From positions 620,001-684,000 of the forward strand of contig NZ_CP048405.1 in assembly GCF_014084125.1 (NCBI RefSeq): 64,000 bases of DNA. The letters run 5' to 3'. Positions 34,410 through 44,291 of this stretch are shown here, one piece after another. Each line of letters begins with the position of its first letter. Within the stretch, counting starts at the first letter, position 1. Source of the stretch: Streptacidiphilus sp. PB12-B1b. Its GTDB lineage: Bacteria > Actinomycetota > Actinomycetes > Streptomycetales > Streptomycetaceae. The position numbers were made by a program, and so were the translations under genes. The notes beneath the pieces were generated by a model. That model saw only the letters and a program-made list of their open reading frames with translations, was not told where the DNA came from and searched no databases.

Positions 34410-35582
34410 ATGGGTCCGCATCCCGCAGTGGCCGCGATACGCCTGGCAGTACGCCGGGTGCTGAACGATGTCGCCGCCCACATCCCCGACACCTTCAGCG
34501 GCGCCCCCGGCCCTGCCGCCCCCGGCGCCGGCGGCCGCCCCGCCCCCGCCCCGAGCGCCCAGAACGCCCCGACCGTCCCGGCCCCCGCACCGGCCCCCGC
34601 CCCGCCGCTGTTCCACCCGGTCGGCGACGTCGACCCGGAGCACGCCAAGCGCCGGACACCCCGCCCCCGCCCCGCACCGGACGCCCCGCTCGTCCTGGTG
34701 GCCTGCAGCGGCGGCGCCGACTCCATGGCCCTGGCCGCCGCCACCGCCTTCGAAGCCGCCCGGATGGGCCTGCGGGCCGGAGCCGTCACCGTCGACCACG
34801 GACTGCAGCAGGGCTCCACCGCCCGCGCCGTCGAGGTCGCCGCCCGGCTGCGCGCCCTCGGCCTGGACCCGGTGGACGCCCTCGGCGTCAAGGTCGGCCG
34901 GGCCGGAGGCCCCGAGGCCGCCGCCCGCGACGCCCGCTACGCCGCCCTGGACAGCGCCGCCGAACGCCACGGCGCCCGGGTCATCCTGCTCGGCCACACC
35001 CGCGACGACCAGGCCGAGACCGTGCTGCTGGGCCTGGCCCGGGGCTCGGGCCCGCGCTCGCTGTCCGGGATGGCCGCCGCCACCGGCCGCTACCGCCGCC
35101 CCTTCCTCGACCTGGACCGCTCCACCACCCGCCAGGCCTGCGCCGTCCTGGACCTGCCGGTCTGGGACGACCCGCACAACACCGACCCCGCCTACACCCG
35201 CGCCCGGGTCCGGCACGAGGTCCTGCCGGTGCTGGAGAAGCACCTCGGCGGCGGGGTGGTCGAGGCCCTGGCCCGCACCGCCCGGCTGTTCCGCGACGAT
35301 GCCGACGCCTTGGACGCCTGGGCCGCGCAGGTCGAGGCCGAGGCCGCCGGCGAGCACGGCCTGGACGCCCGCCGACTGGCCGAGGTGCCGCCCGCCGTCC
35401 GCCGCCGGGTGCTGCGCCGGGCGGCGATCCGGGCCGGCAGCCCCGCCGGGGACCTCTTCGCCCGCCATGTCGAGGCCATGGACCACCTCGTCACCGACTG
35501 GCACGGCCAGGGTCCGCTGCACCTGCCCGGTGCCGTGGAGCTGCGCCGCCGCTCCGGCCACCTGGCCTTCCGCCGTCCGTAG
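34410..35582 (+). CDS. tilS: tRNA(Ile)-lysidine synthetase
   Basis: This 390-residue protein carries the PP-loop [18 protein letters not shown] (SGGADS at 100-105) and [20 protein letters not shown]. It adds lysine to C34 of the AUA-reading tRNA-Ile. An insertion of about 60 residues rich in Pro and Ala (30-90) separates the first helix ([20 protein letters not shown]) from the PP-loop, and is longer than in most relatives. The substrate-binding C-terminal region ([20 protein letters not shown]) is short, as usual in actinobacteria. hpt follows 68 bases later. Confidence 0.93.
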   Translation: MGPHPAVAAIRLAVRRVLNDVAAHIPDTFSGAPGPAAPGAGGRPAPAPSAQNAPTVPAPAPAPAPPLFHPVGDVDPEHAKRRTPRPRPAPDAPLVLVACSGGADSMALAAATAFEAARMGLRAGAVTVDHGLQQGSTARAVEVAARLRALGLDPVDALGVKVGRAGGPEAAARDARYAALDSAAERHGARVILLGHTRDDQAETVLLGLARGSGPRSLSGMAAATGRYRRPFLDLDRSTTRQACAVLDLPVWDDPHNTDPAYTRARVRHEVLPVLEKHLGGGVVEALARTARLFRDDADALDAWAAQVEAEAAGEHGLDARRLAEVPPAVRRRVLRRAAIRAGSPAGDLFARHVEAMDHLVTDWHGQGPLHLPGAVELRRRSGHLAFRRP

Positions 35583-35650
35583 CCCCGGAGCGGGTGTGGC
35601 AAGGTTGGACCGCAGACACCGGATCCCCAGCACTTGAGGAAGTACCGCGG

Positions 35651-36205
35651 GTGGACGAGAACGACATGGGCACCGACCTTGCGAAGGTGCTCATCAGCAA
35701 GGACGAGATCGACGCCAAGCTGGTCGAACTGGCGGCACAGATCGACCGCGACTACGCCGGCAAGGACCTGCTGATCGTCGGCGTGCTCAAGGGCGCCGTG
35801 ATGGTCATGGCCGACCTCGCCAGAGCCCTGCACAGCCCGCTCACCATGGACTGGATGGCGGTGTCCTCCTACGGGATGGGCACCCGCTCCTCGGGCGTGG
35901 TCCGCATCCTCAAGGACCTGGACACCGACATCAGCGGCCGCGACGTGCTCATCGTCGAGGACATCATCGACTCCGGTCTGACCCTGTCCTGGCTGCTCAG
36001 CAACCTGCAGTCGCGCGGCCCGGCCTCGCTGGAGGTCTGCGCTCTGCTGCGCAAGCCGGACGCCGCCAAGGTCTCCATCGACGTCAAGTACGTCGGTTTC
36101 GACATCGCCAACGAGTTCGTCGTGGGTTACGGTCTCGACTACGCGGAGAAGTACCGCAACCTGCCGTTCGTCGGGACGCTCGCGCCGCACGTGTACGGCG
36201 GCTGA
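35651..36205 (+). CDS. hpt: Hypoxanthine phosphoribosyltransferase
   Basis: This 184-residue protein starts at GTG 35651, nine bases after GAGGAAG. The PRPP-binding loop is [18 protein letters not shown]. The N-terminal [19 protein letters not shown] and the later [19 protein letters not shown] complete the purine salvage fold. It converts hypoxanthine or guanine to IMP or GMP. It lies between tilS and ftsH, the conserved order in actinobacteria. Confidence 0.95.
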   Translation: MDENDMGTDLAKVLISKDEIDAKLVELAAQIDRDYAGKDLLIVGVLKGAVMVMADLARALHSPLTMDWMAVSSYGMGTRSSGVVRILKDLDTDISGRDVLIVEDIIDSGLTLSWLLSNLQSRGPASLEVCALLRKPDAAKVSIDVKYVGFDIANEFVVGYGLDYAEKYRNLPFVGTLAPHVYGG

Positions 36206-36488
36206 GCGCCCGCCGGGCCGTCGGCGCTGATGGCGGCGGCAAAAGGGCCGACCGGGCGGGAACAGGACACAGGTTCCCTCCGTTGGACCCGGGGAAGGCC
36301 CGTTTGGCACTCGTACCGCACCACTCGCATGGAGAATGGCTGCGGTACCGTCCAATAGTCCACTGTGTGCTGTTGACAGTGGATGACCAACCGGTCGAGG
36401 TCAGACATAGGACGCATCCACGGCCCGCGGGCCGTGAGATGCCGCACAGTGGCAGGAGGGACGGGGCGGCTCATGTCGCCCCGCATGG

Positions 36489-38495
36489 ATGGACGTGAAG
36501 CGATACTTCCGTGCGCCGGTGATTTGGGTCCTGCTGGCGGTTGCCGCTGTCTTCGTGCTGATGACCGTGGTGTCGTCCTCGGCCGGTTACAAGACCGAGG
36601 ACACCAGCGCAGTCGTCGCGCAGATCAACGACGGCAACGCCAAGGCAGTCCAGATCACGACTGGCGACAGTCAGATGATCAAGGTCCAGCTGAAGGACGG
36701 CAAGACCTTCGACGGCACCTCGCAGATCCAGGCGCCGTACGTCAACGACACCTACGCGGCGACGCTCGCCGACAACCTGCAGAGCCAGGTCAAGAGCGGT
36801 GACGTCACCAGCTACACCGTCAGCCAGGACAAGCAGAACGCCTTCGTCAGCATCCTGCTTTCGCTGCTGCCGTTCGTCCTGATCGTGGTGGTCTTCCTCT
36901 TCCTGATGAACCAGATGCAGGGCGGCGGCTCGCGCGTCATGCAGTTCGGGAAGTCCAAGGCCAAGCTGATCACCAAGGACACGCCCAAGACGACCTTCGC
37001 GGACGTCGCGGGCGCCGACGAGGCGGTCGAGGAGCTCCACGAGATCAAGGAGTTCCTCCAGGAGCCGGCCAAGTTCCAGGCCGTCGGCGCCAAGATCCCC
37101 AAGGGTGTGCTGCTCTACGGCCCGCCCGGGACCGGCAAGACCCTGCTGGCGCGCGCCGTCGCGGGCGAGGCCGGGGTGCCGTTCTACTCGATCTCCGGCT
37201 CCGACTTCGTGGAGATGTTCGTGGGTGTCGGCGCCAGCCGCGTCCGCGACCTCTTCGAGCAGGCCAAGGCCAACGCCCCGGCCATCGTCTTCGTGGACGA
37301 GATCGACGCGGTCGGCCGCCACCGTGGCGCCGGCCTCGGCGGCGGGCACGACGAGCGCGAGCAGACCCTGAACCAGCTGCTGGTCGAGATGGACGGCTTC
37401 GACGTGAAGGGCGGCGTGATCCTGATCGCGGCGACCAACCGTCCCGACATCCTCGACCCGGCGCTGCTGCGCCCGGGCCGCTTCGACCGGCAGATCGCGG
37501 TGGACCGTCCCGACCTCACCGGCCGGCACGACATCCTCAAGGTGCACCAGAAGGGCAAGCCGGTCGCCCCGGACGTCGACCTCATGGTCGTCGCCCGCCG
37601 CACCCCCGGCTTCACCGGTGCGGACCTGGCGAACGTCCTCAACGAGGCGGCGCTGCTCACCGCCCGGAGCGACAAGAAGCTGATCGACAACGGCACGCTG
37701 GACGAGGCCATCGACCGCGTGGTCGCCGGTCCGCAGAAGCGCACCCGGATCATGTCGGAGAAGGAGAAGAAGATCACCGCGTACCACGAGGGCGGACACG
37801 CCCTGGTCGCGGCGGCCTCTCCGAACAGCGACCCGGTGCACAAGGTCACCATCCTCTCCCGCGGCCGGGCCCTGGGCTACACCATGGTCCTGCCGGACGA
37901 GGACAAGTACTCGACCACCCGCAACGAGATGCTCGACCAGCTCGCCTACATGATGGGCGGGCGCGCGGCGGAGGAGCTGGTCTTCCACGACCCGACCACC
38001 GGCGCGTCCAACGACATCGAGAAGGCCACTGCCACCGCGCGGGCCATGGTCACCCAGTACGGCATGACCGAGCGCCTGGGCGCGATCAAGTTCGGGACCG
38101 ACAACTCCGAGCCCTTCCTGGGCCGCGAGATGGGCCACCAGCGCGACTACTCGGAAGAGGTCGCCGGGCTGGTGGACGAGGAGGTCAAGAAGCTGATCGA
38201 GAACGCCCACAACGAGGCGTGGGAGATCCTGGTCGAGAACCGGGACGTGCTGGACAACCTGGTCCTGGAGCTGCTGGAGAAGGAGACGCTGAACAAGGAG
38301 CAGATCGCGCAGATCTTCGCTCCGATCGTGAAGCGCCCCGCCCGTCCGGCCTGGACCGGTTCGGCCCGCCGCACCCCGTCCACCCGGCCGCCGGTGCAGT
38401 CGCCCAAGGAACTGGCGCTGACCAACGGCGCCCAGCTGATGACGCCGCCTCCGGTGGACATCGTCAAGCTGCCGCAGGAGCCCACGGACGGCTGA
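36489..38495 (+). CDS. ftsH: ATP-dependent membrane zinc protease FtsH
   Basis: This 668-residue protein has membrane helices at about 10-28 and 119-140 flanking an extracytoplasmic domain. The AAA module shows Walker [20 protein letters not shown] (from 209), Walker [17 protein letters not shown] and the second region of homology [18 protein letters not shown]. The protease site is H-E-G-G-H at 433-437, with the third ligand expected in the later acidic helix. It degrades misfolded membrane proteins. The C-terminus has a basic, Pro-rich tail. Confidence 0.97.
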   Translation: MDVKRYFRAPVIWVLLAVAAVFVLMTVVSSSAGYKTEDTSAVVAQINDGNAKAVQITTGDSQMIKVQLKDGKTFDGTSQIQAPYVNDTYAATLADNLQSQVKSGDVTSYTVSQDKQNAFVSILLSLLPFVLIVVVFLFLMNQMQGGGSRVMQFGKSKAKLITKDTPKTTFADVAGADEAVEELHEIKEFLQEPAKFQAVGAKIPKGVLLYGPPGTGKTLLARAVAGEAGVPFYSISGSDFVEMFVGVGASRVRDLFEQAKANAPAIVFVDEIDAVGRHRGAGLGGGHDEREQTLNQLLVEMDGFDVKGGVILIAATNRPDILDPALLRPGRFDRQIAVDRPDLTGRHDILKVHQKGKPVAPDVDLMVVARRTPGFTGADLANVLNEAALLTARSDKKLIDNGTLDEAIDRVVAGPQKRTRIMSEKEKKITAYHEGGHALVAAASPNSDPVHKVTILSRGRALGYTMVLPDEDKYSTTRNEMLDQLAYMMGGRAAEELVFHDPTTGASNDIEKATATARAMVTQYGMTERLGAIKFGTDNSEPFLGREMGHQRDYSEEVAGLVDEEVKKLIENAHNEAWEILVENRDVLDNLVLELLEKETLNKEQIAQIFAPIVKRPARPAWTGSARRTPSTRPPVQSPKELALTNGAQLMTPPPVDIVKLPQEPTDG

Positions 38496-38621
38496 CGCCC
38501 GCCCGCATTGTCCTGGAATGGATGCCGTCGCCCCGAGGTTCTAGCCTTGGGCGGCGGCATCCGGCCTGTCGCGGCCGGCTGTCGCGGCCGGCCCGATCCG
38601 CTGCAGAAATGAGGACCACCC

Positions 38622-39230
38622 ATGACCGACCCGGTGACCATCGACGGTTCCACCCGTGCCGTGAGGGACTTCGACCAGAAGCGCGCCGAGAACGCGGTCA
38701 GGGAGCTGCTGCTGGCGGTGGGCGAGGATCCGGACCGCGAGGGCCTGCGGGAGACCCCGGGCCGGGTGGCCCGCGCCTACCAGGAGATATTCGCCGGTCT
38801 CTTCCAGGAGCCGGAGGACGTCCTGACGACCACCTTCGACCTGGGTCACGACGAGATGGTCCTGGTCAAGGACATCGAGCTGGTCTCCTGCTGCGAGCAC
38901 CACCTGCTGCCGTTCCACGGCGTGGCCCACGTGGGCTACATCCCGGCTGCCAACGGCAAGATCACCGGCCTGTCCAAGCTCGCCCGGCTGGTGGACGTCT
39001 TCGCCCGCCGCCCGCAGGTCCAGGAGCGGCTGACCACCCAGGTGGCCGACTCGCTGATGCGGATCCTGGACGCCCGCGGCGTGATCGTCGTCATCGAGGC
39101 CGAGCACATGTGCATGTCGGTCCGGGGCATCCGCAAGCCCGGCGCCAAGACGCTGACCTCGGCCGTGCGCGGCCAGCTGCGCGACGCGGCGACCCGCTCC
39201 GAGGCGATGAGCCTGATCATCGGTCACTGA
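38622..39230 (+). CDS. folE: GTP cyclohydrolase I
   Basis: This 202-residue protein converts GTP to dihydroneopterin triphosphate, the first step of folate synthesis. Visible hallmarks are [20 protein letters not shown], the zinc and substrate region [39 protein letters not shown] and [19 protein letters not shown]. It follows ftsH by 126 bases. The rest of the pathway (folP, folB, folK) lies at 44292-46778, separated from it by two minus-strand esterases and the DUF2156 gene. Confidence 0.96.
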   Translation: MTDPVTIDGSTRAVRDFDQKRAENAVRELLLAVGEDPDREGLRETPGRVARAYQEIFAGLFQEPEDVLTTTFDLGHDEMVLVKDIELVSCCEHHLLPFHGVAHVGYIPAANGKITGLSKLARLVDVFARRPQVQERLTTQVADSLMRILDARGVIVVIEAEHMCMSVRGIRKPGAKTLTSAVRGQLRDAATRSEAMSLIIGH

Positions 39231-39260
39231 CCGCCGCGCCGGAGCCGGTTCCGGCAGACC

Positions 39261-39317
39261 GGGGAACGACGGAGGGGCCGGGAAACGACGGAGGGGCCGG
39301 GAAACGACGGAGGGGCC
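39261..39317 (+). repeat. Three tandem 19-bp repeats after folE
   Basis: The unit GGGAAACGACGGAGGGGCC occurs three times without gaps (39261-39279, 39280-39298, 39299-39317); the first copy differs at one base. The last copy feeds into the left arm of a terminator hairpin. Confidence 0.85.
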
Positions 39318-39337
39318 GCCCGCTGGGGCGGCCCCTC
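39310..39337. terminator. Bidirectional hairpin terminator between folE and an esterase gene
   Basis: GAGGGGCCGCC (39310-39320) and GGCGGCCCCTC (39327-39337) form a perfect 11-bp stem with a 6-base loop. It sits between two convergent genes, so it can end both transcripts. Confidence 0.8.
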
Positions 39338-39363
39338 CTCGCGTGGTGTGCGTCCGGTACCGG

Positions 39364-40665
39364 TCAGTCCCGGCCCGGCGCGGCCGGCGGGGTGTGCTTG
39401 CCGGGGCCGGCGTGCGCGCCGCCCGCAGCCGGCGGCAGCGAGCGGGTGGCGGGCGGCGGCACCGCCCGGGGCGTGGCCGGGGGCGGGGTCTCGGCCACCG
39501 GCGGGGACATGTGCTGGCTCATCCAGACCATGGTCGGGCCCTGCTCCTGGGCCCAGGTGGTGAAGTTGTGGCCGCCGAGCCTCAGCAGCAGCGGGGTGGC
39601 CGACATGGGGGCCTTCACCGCCCTCAGGAACTGCTCGGTGGCCTTGTAGTCGAACTCCTTGGTGGTCGTCGCCACCAGCACCTGGACCGGCGGCACGGGC
39701 AGGTGCTTCAGCCGCCACTCGACGTTGTACTGGTTCATCAGCTGGGTGCGGGCCGGGGTGCCCTTGGCGCCGAAGAGGTTGCCGGTCTGGGCGTCCTCGG
39801 TGTCCGCGTAGTCCCCGCCGAGGTCGCCCACCACGGAGTACAGCTTGGGGTAGCGCATGGCGATCTCCAGGGCGCAGGTGCCGCCCTCGGAGTAGCCCTC
39901 CAGGCCCCAGGCACGCGGGTCGGCGGCCACCCGGTAGGTGGCGTGCATGGCGGTCTGGTAGTCGCTGGTCAGGAAGGTCTCGACCTGGGGGCCGTGCGGG
40001 ATGTTCACACAGTCGTTGTCCCGGGGCATGGTGACGTTCTGTGAGATCAGCACCAGGATGGTCGGCTGGATCTGGCCCGACTGCTCCAGCGAGGAGAACT
40101 GCTGAATCGTCTTCAGGTGGTCGAGCAGGGTCTCGATCTCGCCGGGGAAGCCGGTGTAGGCCGTGATCACCGGGAAGTCGGTGTGCGCGTAGGCCGGCTG
40201 GAAGTACTGCGGCGGCAGGAAGACGTAGGCGTGGTCGCTGATCTTGGTGCGCACGCCGTGGATGTGCACCGAGGAGACCTGGCCGACCTGGTCGGCCGGA
40301 CCGCTGGGCAGGTCGTGCCAGCGGTTCAGGTCACCCGGTGTGTCGGTCGTTATCAGGCCGTGGCTCCCCGCGCTGACGGCGGTGTTGCCGTTGTCCGCGC
40401 CGGTGGTCTGGCCGAAGGCGACCTGCTGGTTGTTGCCGCCGCCGACCAGGTCGTCCCAGGTCGGGTAGAAGTCGCCGTAGGAGTTGATCATCAGGGCGAC
40501 GACCAGGACCAGCGAGAGCTGCGACATGAGGATCATGCCGAGCCTGGCCAGGATCCACAGGACGCCGCGCCGGGCGAGCCGTGGCCAGAGCCAGACGGTG
40601 AGGGCGACGCTGACCACCGTGAGTGCGATGACCGCGTCCAGCAGCGTACTGCTCGTCAGATCCAT
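39364..40665 (-). CDS. Membrane-tethered esterase-fold protein, paralogue 2
   Basis: This 433-residue protein has two N-terminal helices (LLDAVIALTVVSVALTVWLW and LSLVLVVALMINSYG), then a linker and an extracellular alpha/beta-hydrolase domain: KISDHAYVFLPPQYFQ, the nucleophile elbow WGLEGYSEGGTCALEIAMRY and the histidine region LRLGGHNFTTWAQEQG. The tail is Pro/Ala-rich. It is the same family as the proteins at 12784-14013 and 40873-42102. The two minus-strand copies are adjacent and probably arose by tandem duplication. The substrate is unknown; cell-envelope esters are a reasonable guess. Confidence 0.8.
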   Translation of the reverse strand: MDLTSSTLLDAVIALTVVSVALTVWLWPRLARRGVLWILARLGMILMSQLSLVLVVALMINSYGDFYPTWDDLVGGGNNQQVAFGQTTGADNGNTAVSAGSHGLITTDTPGDLNRWHDLPSGPADQVGQVSSVHIHGVRTKISDHAYVFLPPQYFQPAYAHTDFPVITAYTGFPGEIETLLDHLKTIQQFSSLEQSGQIQPTILVLISQNVTMPRDNDCVNIPHGPQVETFLTSDYQTAMHATYRVAADPRAWGLEGYSEGGTCALEIAMRYPKLYSVVGDLGGDYADTEDAQTGNLFGAKGTPARTQLMNQYNVEWRLKHLPVPPVQVLVATTTKEFDYKATEQFLRAVKAPMSATPLLLRLGGHNFTTWAQEQGPTMVWMSQHMSPPVAETPPPATPRAVPPPATRSLPPAAGGAHAGPGKHTPPAAPGRD

Positions 40666-40872
40666 GGACGTTGCTCCTGATTCCAGCCGGCCGGCCGGGG
40701 TCGATCCGTATTCTCACCGCGATCCGCCCCCGACTCCCGCCGGTGGCCGACCGCCTGGCCTGCGTGTCGCCGGCCGCCGCTGACTCGCGTCCAGCTCAGA
40801 GACGGGCCGATCCGGGTGGAAAGTACCGCTTCCTGCTGGGGTGAACCCTCATGACATGGTTGACGACCCTCA

Positions 40873-42102
40873 TCATGGTTTGATCACTGGGGTGGACGAA
40901 CCATTTGTGGACGGTGAGGATCCGGACGGCCCGGGGGCCGGGGGAGCGGGTGCGGGAGCGGGTGCGGACGCGGCGTGGAGCTTGGCTCCCAGCCAGCGCA
41001 GCGCCTGCGGGGTCTCCCGGTTCCAGGTGTCGAAGTTGTGTCCGCCGCTGGGAAGTATCAGCGAGGAGACCTGCATGGGCTCCTTCACCGCCGCGACGAA
41101 CTGCTCGGTGGCTTTGTAGTCGAACTCCCCCTTCCGGCTGCTGGCGACCAGCACCGACACGGAAGGCGCGGGCAGGTTCTTCAGACGCCACATCAGGTCG
41201 TTCTGGTTCCGCAGCTCCTGGCTTCCGCCGAACAGGTTTCCGGTGGTGTCGTCCTCGGCGGCCTTGTAGTAGCCGGAGAGCGAGGCCGCCGCCGCGAACG
41301 CCTCGGGGTGCCGCATGGTGAGCTTGAGCGCGCAGTAGCCGCCGGTGGAGTCGCCGATGACGCCCCAGCCGGAGCCGGCGGTGCCGACCCGGTAGCGGGC
41401 GGCCATGGCCTGGTGCAGGTCCCGGGTGAAGAAGGTCTCCGCCTGCGGGCCGCCGGGGACGTCCTGGCACTCGGTGTCCCGGGGCATCTGCACGGAGGGG
41501 CGCATCAGCACCAGCACCGTCGGCTGCAGCTGGTTCTGGTGGATCGCCTGCGCCGCTATGGTCGGGTACTTCATCCGGGTGATCAGGTTCTCCGGGGTGC
41601 CCGGGTAGCCGGTGAAGACCAGGATCACCGGGAACAGGTGGTGGGCGTACGCAGGGTCCTTGTACTGCGGGGGCAGGTAGACGTACGCGGGCTCGGAGAG
41701 CCGGGTGCCCGAGCCGTCGATCACGACCTTCTGCAGGGTGCCGCCGCCGCCCGAGGAGCCGGGCAGCATCAGCGCCACCGGCTTGCTGCCCAGCACCCGC
41801 ACCCCGGGGACGCCGGGCCGCTGCGCCGAGGCCGGCTGGACGCCGTTGGTGATGGTCGCGGTGCCGCCCTGGTCGGTGCCGAGCAGGTCCCCCCAGGAGC
41901 TGTAGAACCCGCCCCAGTTGTTGGCCGCCAGACCTATCGCCGCCAGGGTCAGCAGCTGACTGGCCAGCAGCATGCCTATCCGGCCGAGCAGCGCGAGCCA
42001 GCCGCCGCGGGCGAGCCTGGGCCACAGCCAGACCGTGGCTGCAAAACAGACGACCGCGAACACCGCGACGAGTGTCTGCAGTTTGTGGCTGGTGAGTCCC
42101 AT
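40873..42102 (-). CDS. Membrane-tethered esterase-fold protein, paralogue 3
   Basis: This 409-residue protein starts at ATG 42102. N-terminal helices (TLVAVFAVVCFAATVWLWPR and LLTLAAIGLAANNWGG) anchor an extracellular esterase domain: LSEPAYVYLPPQYKDPAYAH, TGYPGTPENLITRMKYPTIA, the elbow GVIGDSTGGYCALKLTMRHP and the histidine region LPSGGHNFDTWNRETPQALR. The elbow is G-D-S-T-G, against G-Y-S-E-G in paralogue 2. It probably forms an operon with paralogue 2, with a gap of about 200 bases between them. Confidence 0.8.
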   Translation of the reverse strand: MGLTSHKLQTLVAVFAVVCFAATVWLWPRLARGGWLALLGRIGMLLASQLLTLAAIGLAANNWGGFYSSWGDLLGTDQGGTATITNGVQPASAQRPGVPGVRVLGSKPVALMLPGSSGGGGTLQKVVIDGSGTRLSEPAYVYLPPQYKDPAYAHHLFPVILVFTGYPGTPENLITRMKYPTIAAQAIHQNQLQPTVLVLMRPSVQMPRDTECQDVPGGPQAETFFTRDLHQAMAARYRVGTAGSGWGVIGDSTGGYCALKLTMRHPEAFAAAASLSGYYKAAEDDTTGNLFGGSQELRNQNDLMWRLKNLPAPSVSVLVASSRKGEFDYKATEQFVAAVKEPMQVSSLILPSGGHNFDTWNRETPQALRWLGAKLHAASAPAPAPAPPAPGPSGSSPSTNGSSTPVIKP

Positions 42103-42235
42103 GGGTCCACTTCCCGAGGCGAACGTTGATTGGCATGCGGATGTCTAGACGTTTCAGCATGCCTGGGAAGTTGCTGGGATTTAGCAAAACGTTATCCCGC
42201 AGGACAGAACTCATGCCTAAGGATGGTGCTCTCCT

Positions 42236-42254
42236 ACTTCGGTCTGACCGAAGT
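42236..42254. promoter_or_regulatory. Perfect 9-1-9 inverted repeat upstream of the DUF2156 gene
   Basis: ACTTCGGTC-T-GACCGAAGT is a perfect inverted repeat that ends 29 bases before the ATG at 42284. It may be an operator for a dimeric repressor, or a hairpin in the leader of the transcript. It also lies upstream of the divergent esterase gene. Confidence 0.55.
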
Positions 42255-42283
42255 CATGAACGAAGGCCCTACCCTGGTGCCCT

Positions 42284-44287
42284 ATGAACGACGCCCAGCC
42301 CGCCGAATCCCCTAGTCGCAAGGGCCTTCAGCTGCCCGACGTCACCCGGGCCTCCCGCCCCTGGGTGCCCGCCGCCATGGGCTACGCCACCGCCCTGATC
42401 GGGTTGGTCGACATCGCCGGAGCCGTCGAGCCGCACTTCAAGGACACCCGGGTCCGCGAGCTTGCCAGGTTCCTCCCAGGGGTGAACACGCTGGCGACGG
42501 CCGCCTCGCTGGTCGTCGGCATCCTGCTGATCATGCTCGCGCACGCCCTGCGCCGGCGGAAGCAGCGGGCCTGGAAGGCGGTCGTGGTGCTGCTGCCGGT
42601 GGGCGCGGCGCTGGAGATCCTGCGCTGGCACCACATCGGCACGGCCGTGGTGGCGCTGGTCGCCTTCGCGGTGCTGATCGTCAACCGCCGCGAGTTCTAC
42701 GCCCTGTCCGACCCGCGCACCCGCTGGCGGGCGCTGTGGAACCTGATCGGCATGGGGGTCTTCAGCTTCGGCCTGGGCCTGATCATCGTCAGCTCGCACG
42801 AGCGGACGCTGGGCGACCCCAGCTTCGTCGACCGCTTCTGGCAGGTGTTCTGGGGCCTGATCGGCATCGGCGGGCCCATCCACTACCGCTCGCAGCACGT
42901 CAGCGACCTGGTCTACTACTCGCTGGCCGCGCTCGGGCTGCTCACCGCGGTCAGCACGCTGTGGCTGGCCACCAAGCCGTCCAAGCCCATCGCCGAGCTC
43001 AGCCGCGAGGAGGAGGGCCAGGTCCGGGAGCTGCTGGCGAAGCACGGCGCGCGCGACTCGCTGGGCTACTTCGCGCTGCGCCGGGACAAGAGCGTCATCT
43101 TCTCGCCCAGCGGCAAGGCCGCCATCGCCTACCGGGTGGTCTCCGGCGTGATGCTCGCCTCCGGCGACCCGATCGGCGACGTCGAGGCGTGGCCGGGGGC
43201 CATCAAGCGGTTCATGGAGGAGGCCCACCGCTACGCCTGGGTGCCGGCCGTCATGGGCTGCAGCGAGGTCGGCGGCGAGGTGTGGACCCGCGAGGCCGGT
43301 CTGGACGCCCTGGAGATCGGCGACGAGGCCATCGTCGAGGTCGAGGACTTCACCCTGGAGGGCCGCGCCATGCGCAACGTCCGCCAGATGGTGAAGCGGA
43401 TCGAGCGCGCGGGCTACGAGTGCCGGGTGCGCCGGGTGGACGAGCTGACCGAGGCCGAGCGCGACCAGATCCGCTACGCCGCCGACGCCTGGCGCGGCAC
43501 CGAGACCGAGCGCGGCTTCTCCATGGCGCTGGGCCGCTTCGGCGACCCGGCCGACGAGGGCTGCGTCGTCATCACCGCGCACAAGCTGCCCGAGGGCGCC
43601 GCGCCCGGCACCAGCGACATCCGCGCCGTGCTGCACTTCGTGCCCTGGGGCCGGGACGGCATCTCGCTGGAGCTGATGCGCCGGGACCGCGACGCCGACC
43701 CGGGGCTGAACGAGCTGCTGATCGTCAAGGCCCTGCAGGCCTGCCCCTCGCTGGGGGTGGCGCGGGTGTCGCTGAACTTCGCCATGTTCCGCTCGGCGCT
43801 GGCGCGCGGCGAGCGCATCGGCGCCGGGCCGGTGCTGCGGGCCTGGCGCGGGCTGCTGGTGTTCCTCTCGCGCTGGTTCCAGATCGAGTCGCTGTACAAG
43901 TTCAATGCCAAGTTCCGTCCGATCTGGGAGCCCCGGTTCCTGGTCTACCCGACCGCCCGCGACCTGCCCAGGATCGGGCTGTCGGCGCTGCAGGCCGAGG
44001 CGTTCATCGTGATGGAGCTGCCCCGGAGCCTGCGCCGGTTCGGCCGTCGCCCGGCCGCGGCCGCCGCCGAGCCGGTCAGCGCGCAGATCCCGGCCCAGGC
44101 CGCCGGGCAGGCGGACGCCCAGCCGGACCAGCAGTCGGACGCGACGCCGGACCAGCGGCCCGCCGGGCAGCCGACCGGGCAGCCCGCCGCCGGGGACTCC
44201 GGCCGGGGCGCCCCCCGGATTCCCGGCCAGGGCGCCGCCCGGGGCAAGGACGCGGGCCCCGCCCCGGCCAAGCGCCAGCCACAATGA
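42284..44287 (+). CDS. DUF2156 (MprF/LPG-synthase C-domain) membrane protein
   Basis: This 667-residue protein has about six membrane helices in its first 235 residues (AMGYATALIGLVDIAGAV, LATAASLVVGILLIMLAHAL, LIGMGVFSFGLGLIIVSS). A cytoplasmic GNAT-like domain follows: LGYFALRRDKSVIFSPSGKA, VMLASGDPIGDVEAWPGAIK and RGFSMALGRFGDPADEGC. This is the C-terminal module of MprF-type phosphatidylglycerol lysyltransferases, but the flippase domain is reduced and no lysyl-tRNA synthetase domain is attached. Ala/Gln-rich repeats form the tail. Its stop codon lies five bases before folP. Confidence 0.82.
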   Translation: MNDAQPAESPSRKGLQLPDVTRASRPWVPAAMGYATALIGLVDIAGAVEPHFKDTRVRELARFLPGVNTLATAASLVVGILLIMLAHALRRRKQRAWKAVVVLLPVGAALEILRWHHIGTAVVALVAFAVLIVNRREFYALSDPRTRWRALWNLIGMGVFSFGLGLIIVSSHERTLGDPSFVDRFWQVFWGLIGIGGPIHYRSQHVSDLVYYSLAALGLLTAVSTLWLATKPSKPIAELSREEEGQVRELLAKHGARDSLGYFALRRDKSVIFSPSGKAAIAYRVVSGVMLASGDPIGDVEAWPGAIKRFMEEAHRYAWVPAVMGCSEVGGEVWTREAGLDALEIGDEAIVEVEDFTLEGRAMRNVRQMVKRIERAGYECRVRRVDELTEAERDQIRYAADAWRGTETERGFSMALGRFGDPADEGCVVITAHKLPEGAAPGTSDIRAVLHFVPWGRDGISLELMRRDRDADPGLNELLIVKALQACPSLGVARVSLNFAMFRSALARGERIGAGPVLRAWRGLLVFLSRWFQIESLYKFNAKFRPIWEPRFLVYPTARDLPRIGLSALQAEAFIVMELPRSLRRFGRRPAAAAAEPVSAQIPAQAAGQADAQPDQQSDATPDQRPAGQPTGQPAAGDSGRGAPRIPGQGAARGKDAGPAPAKRQPQ

Positions 44288-44291
44288 CTCC

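Noticed and set aside
36471-38210. A 579-codon minus-strand frame over ftsH
   Set aside because: FtsH is unmistakable on the plus strand. The antisense frame reflects third-position GC bias.
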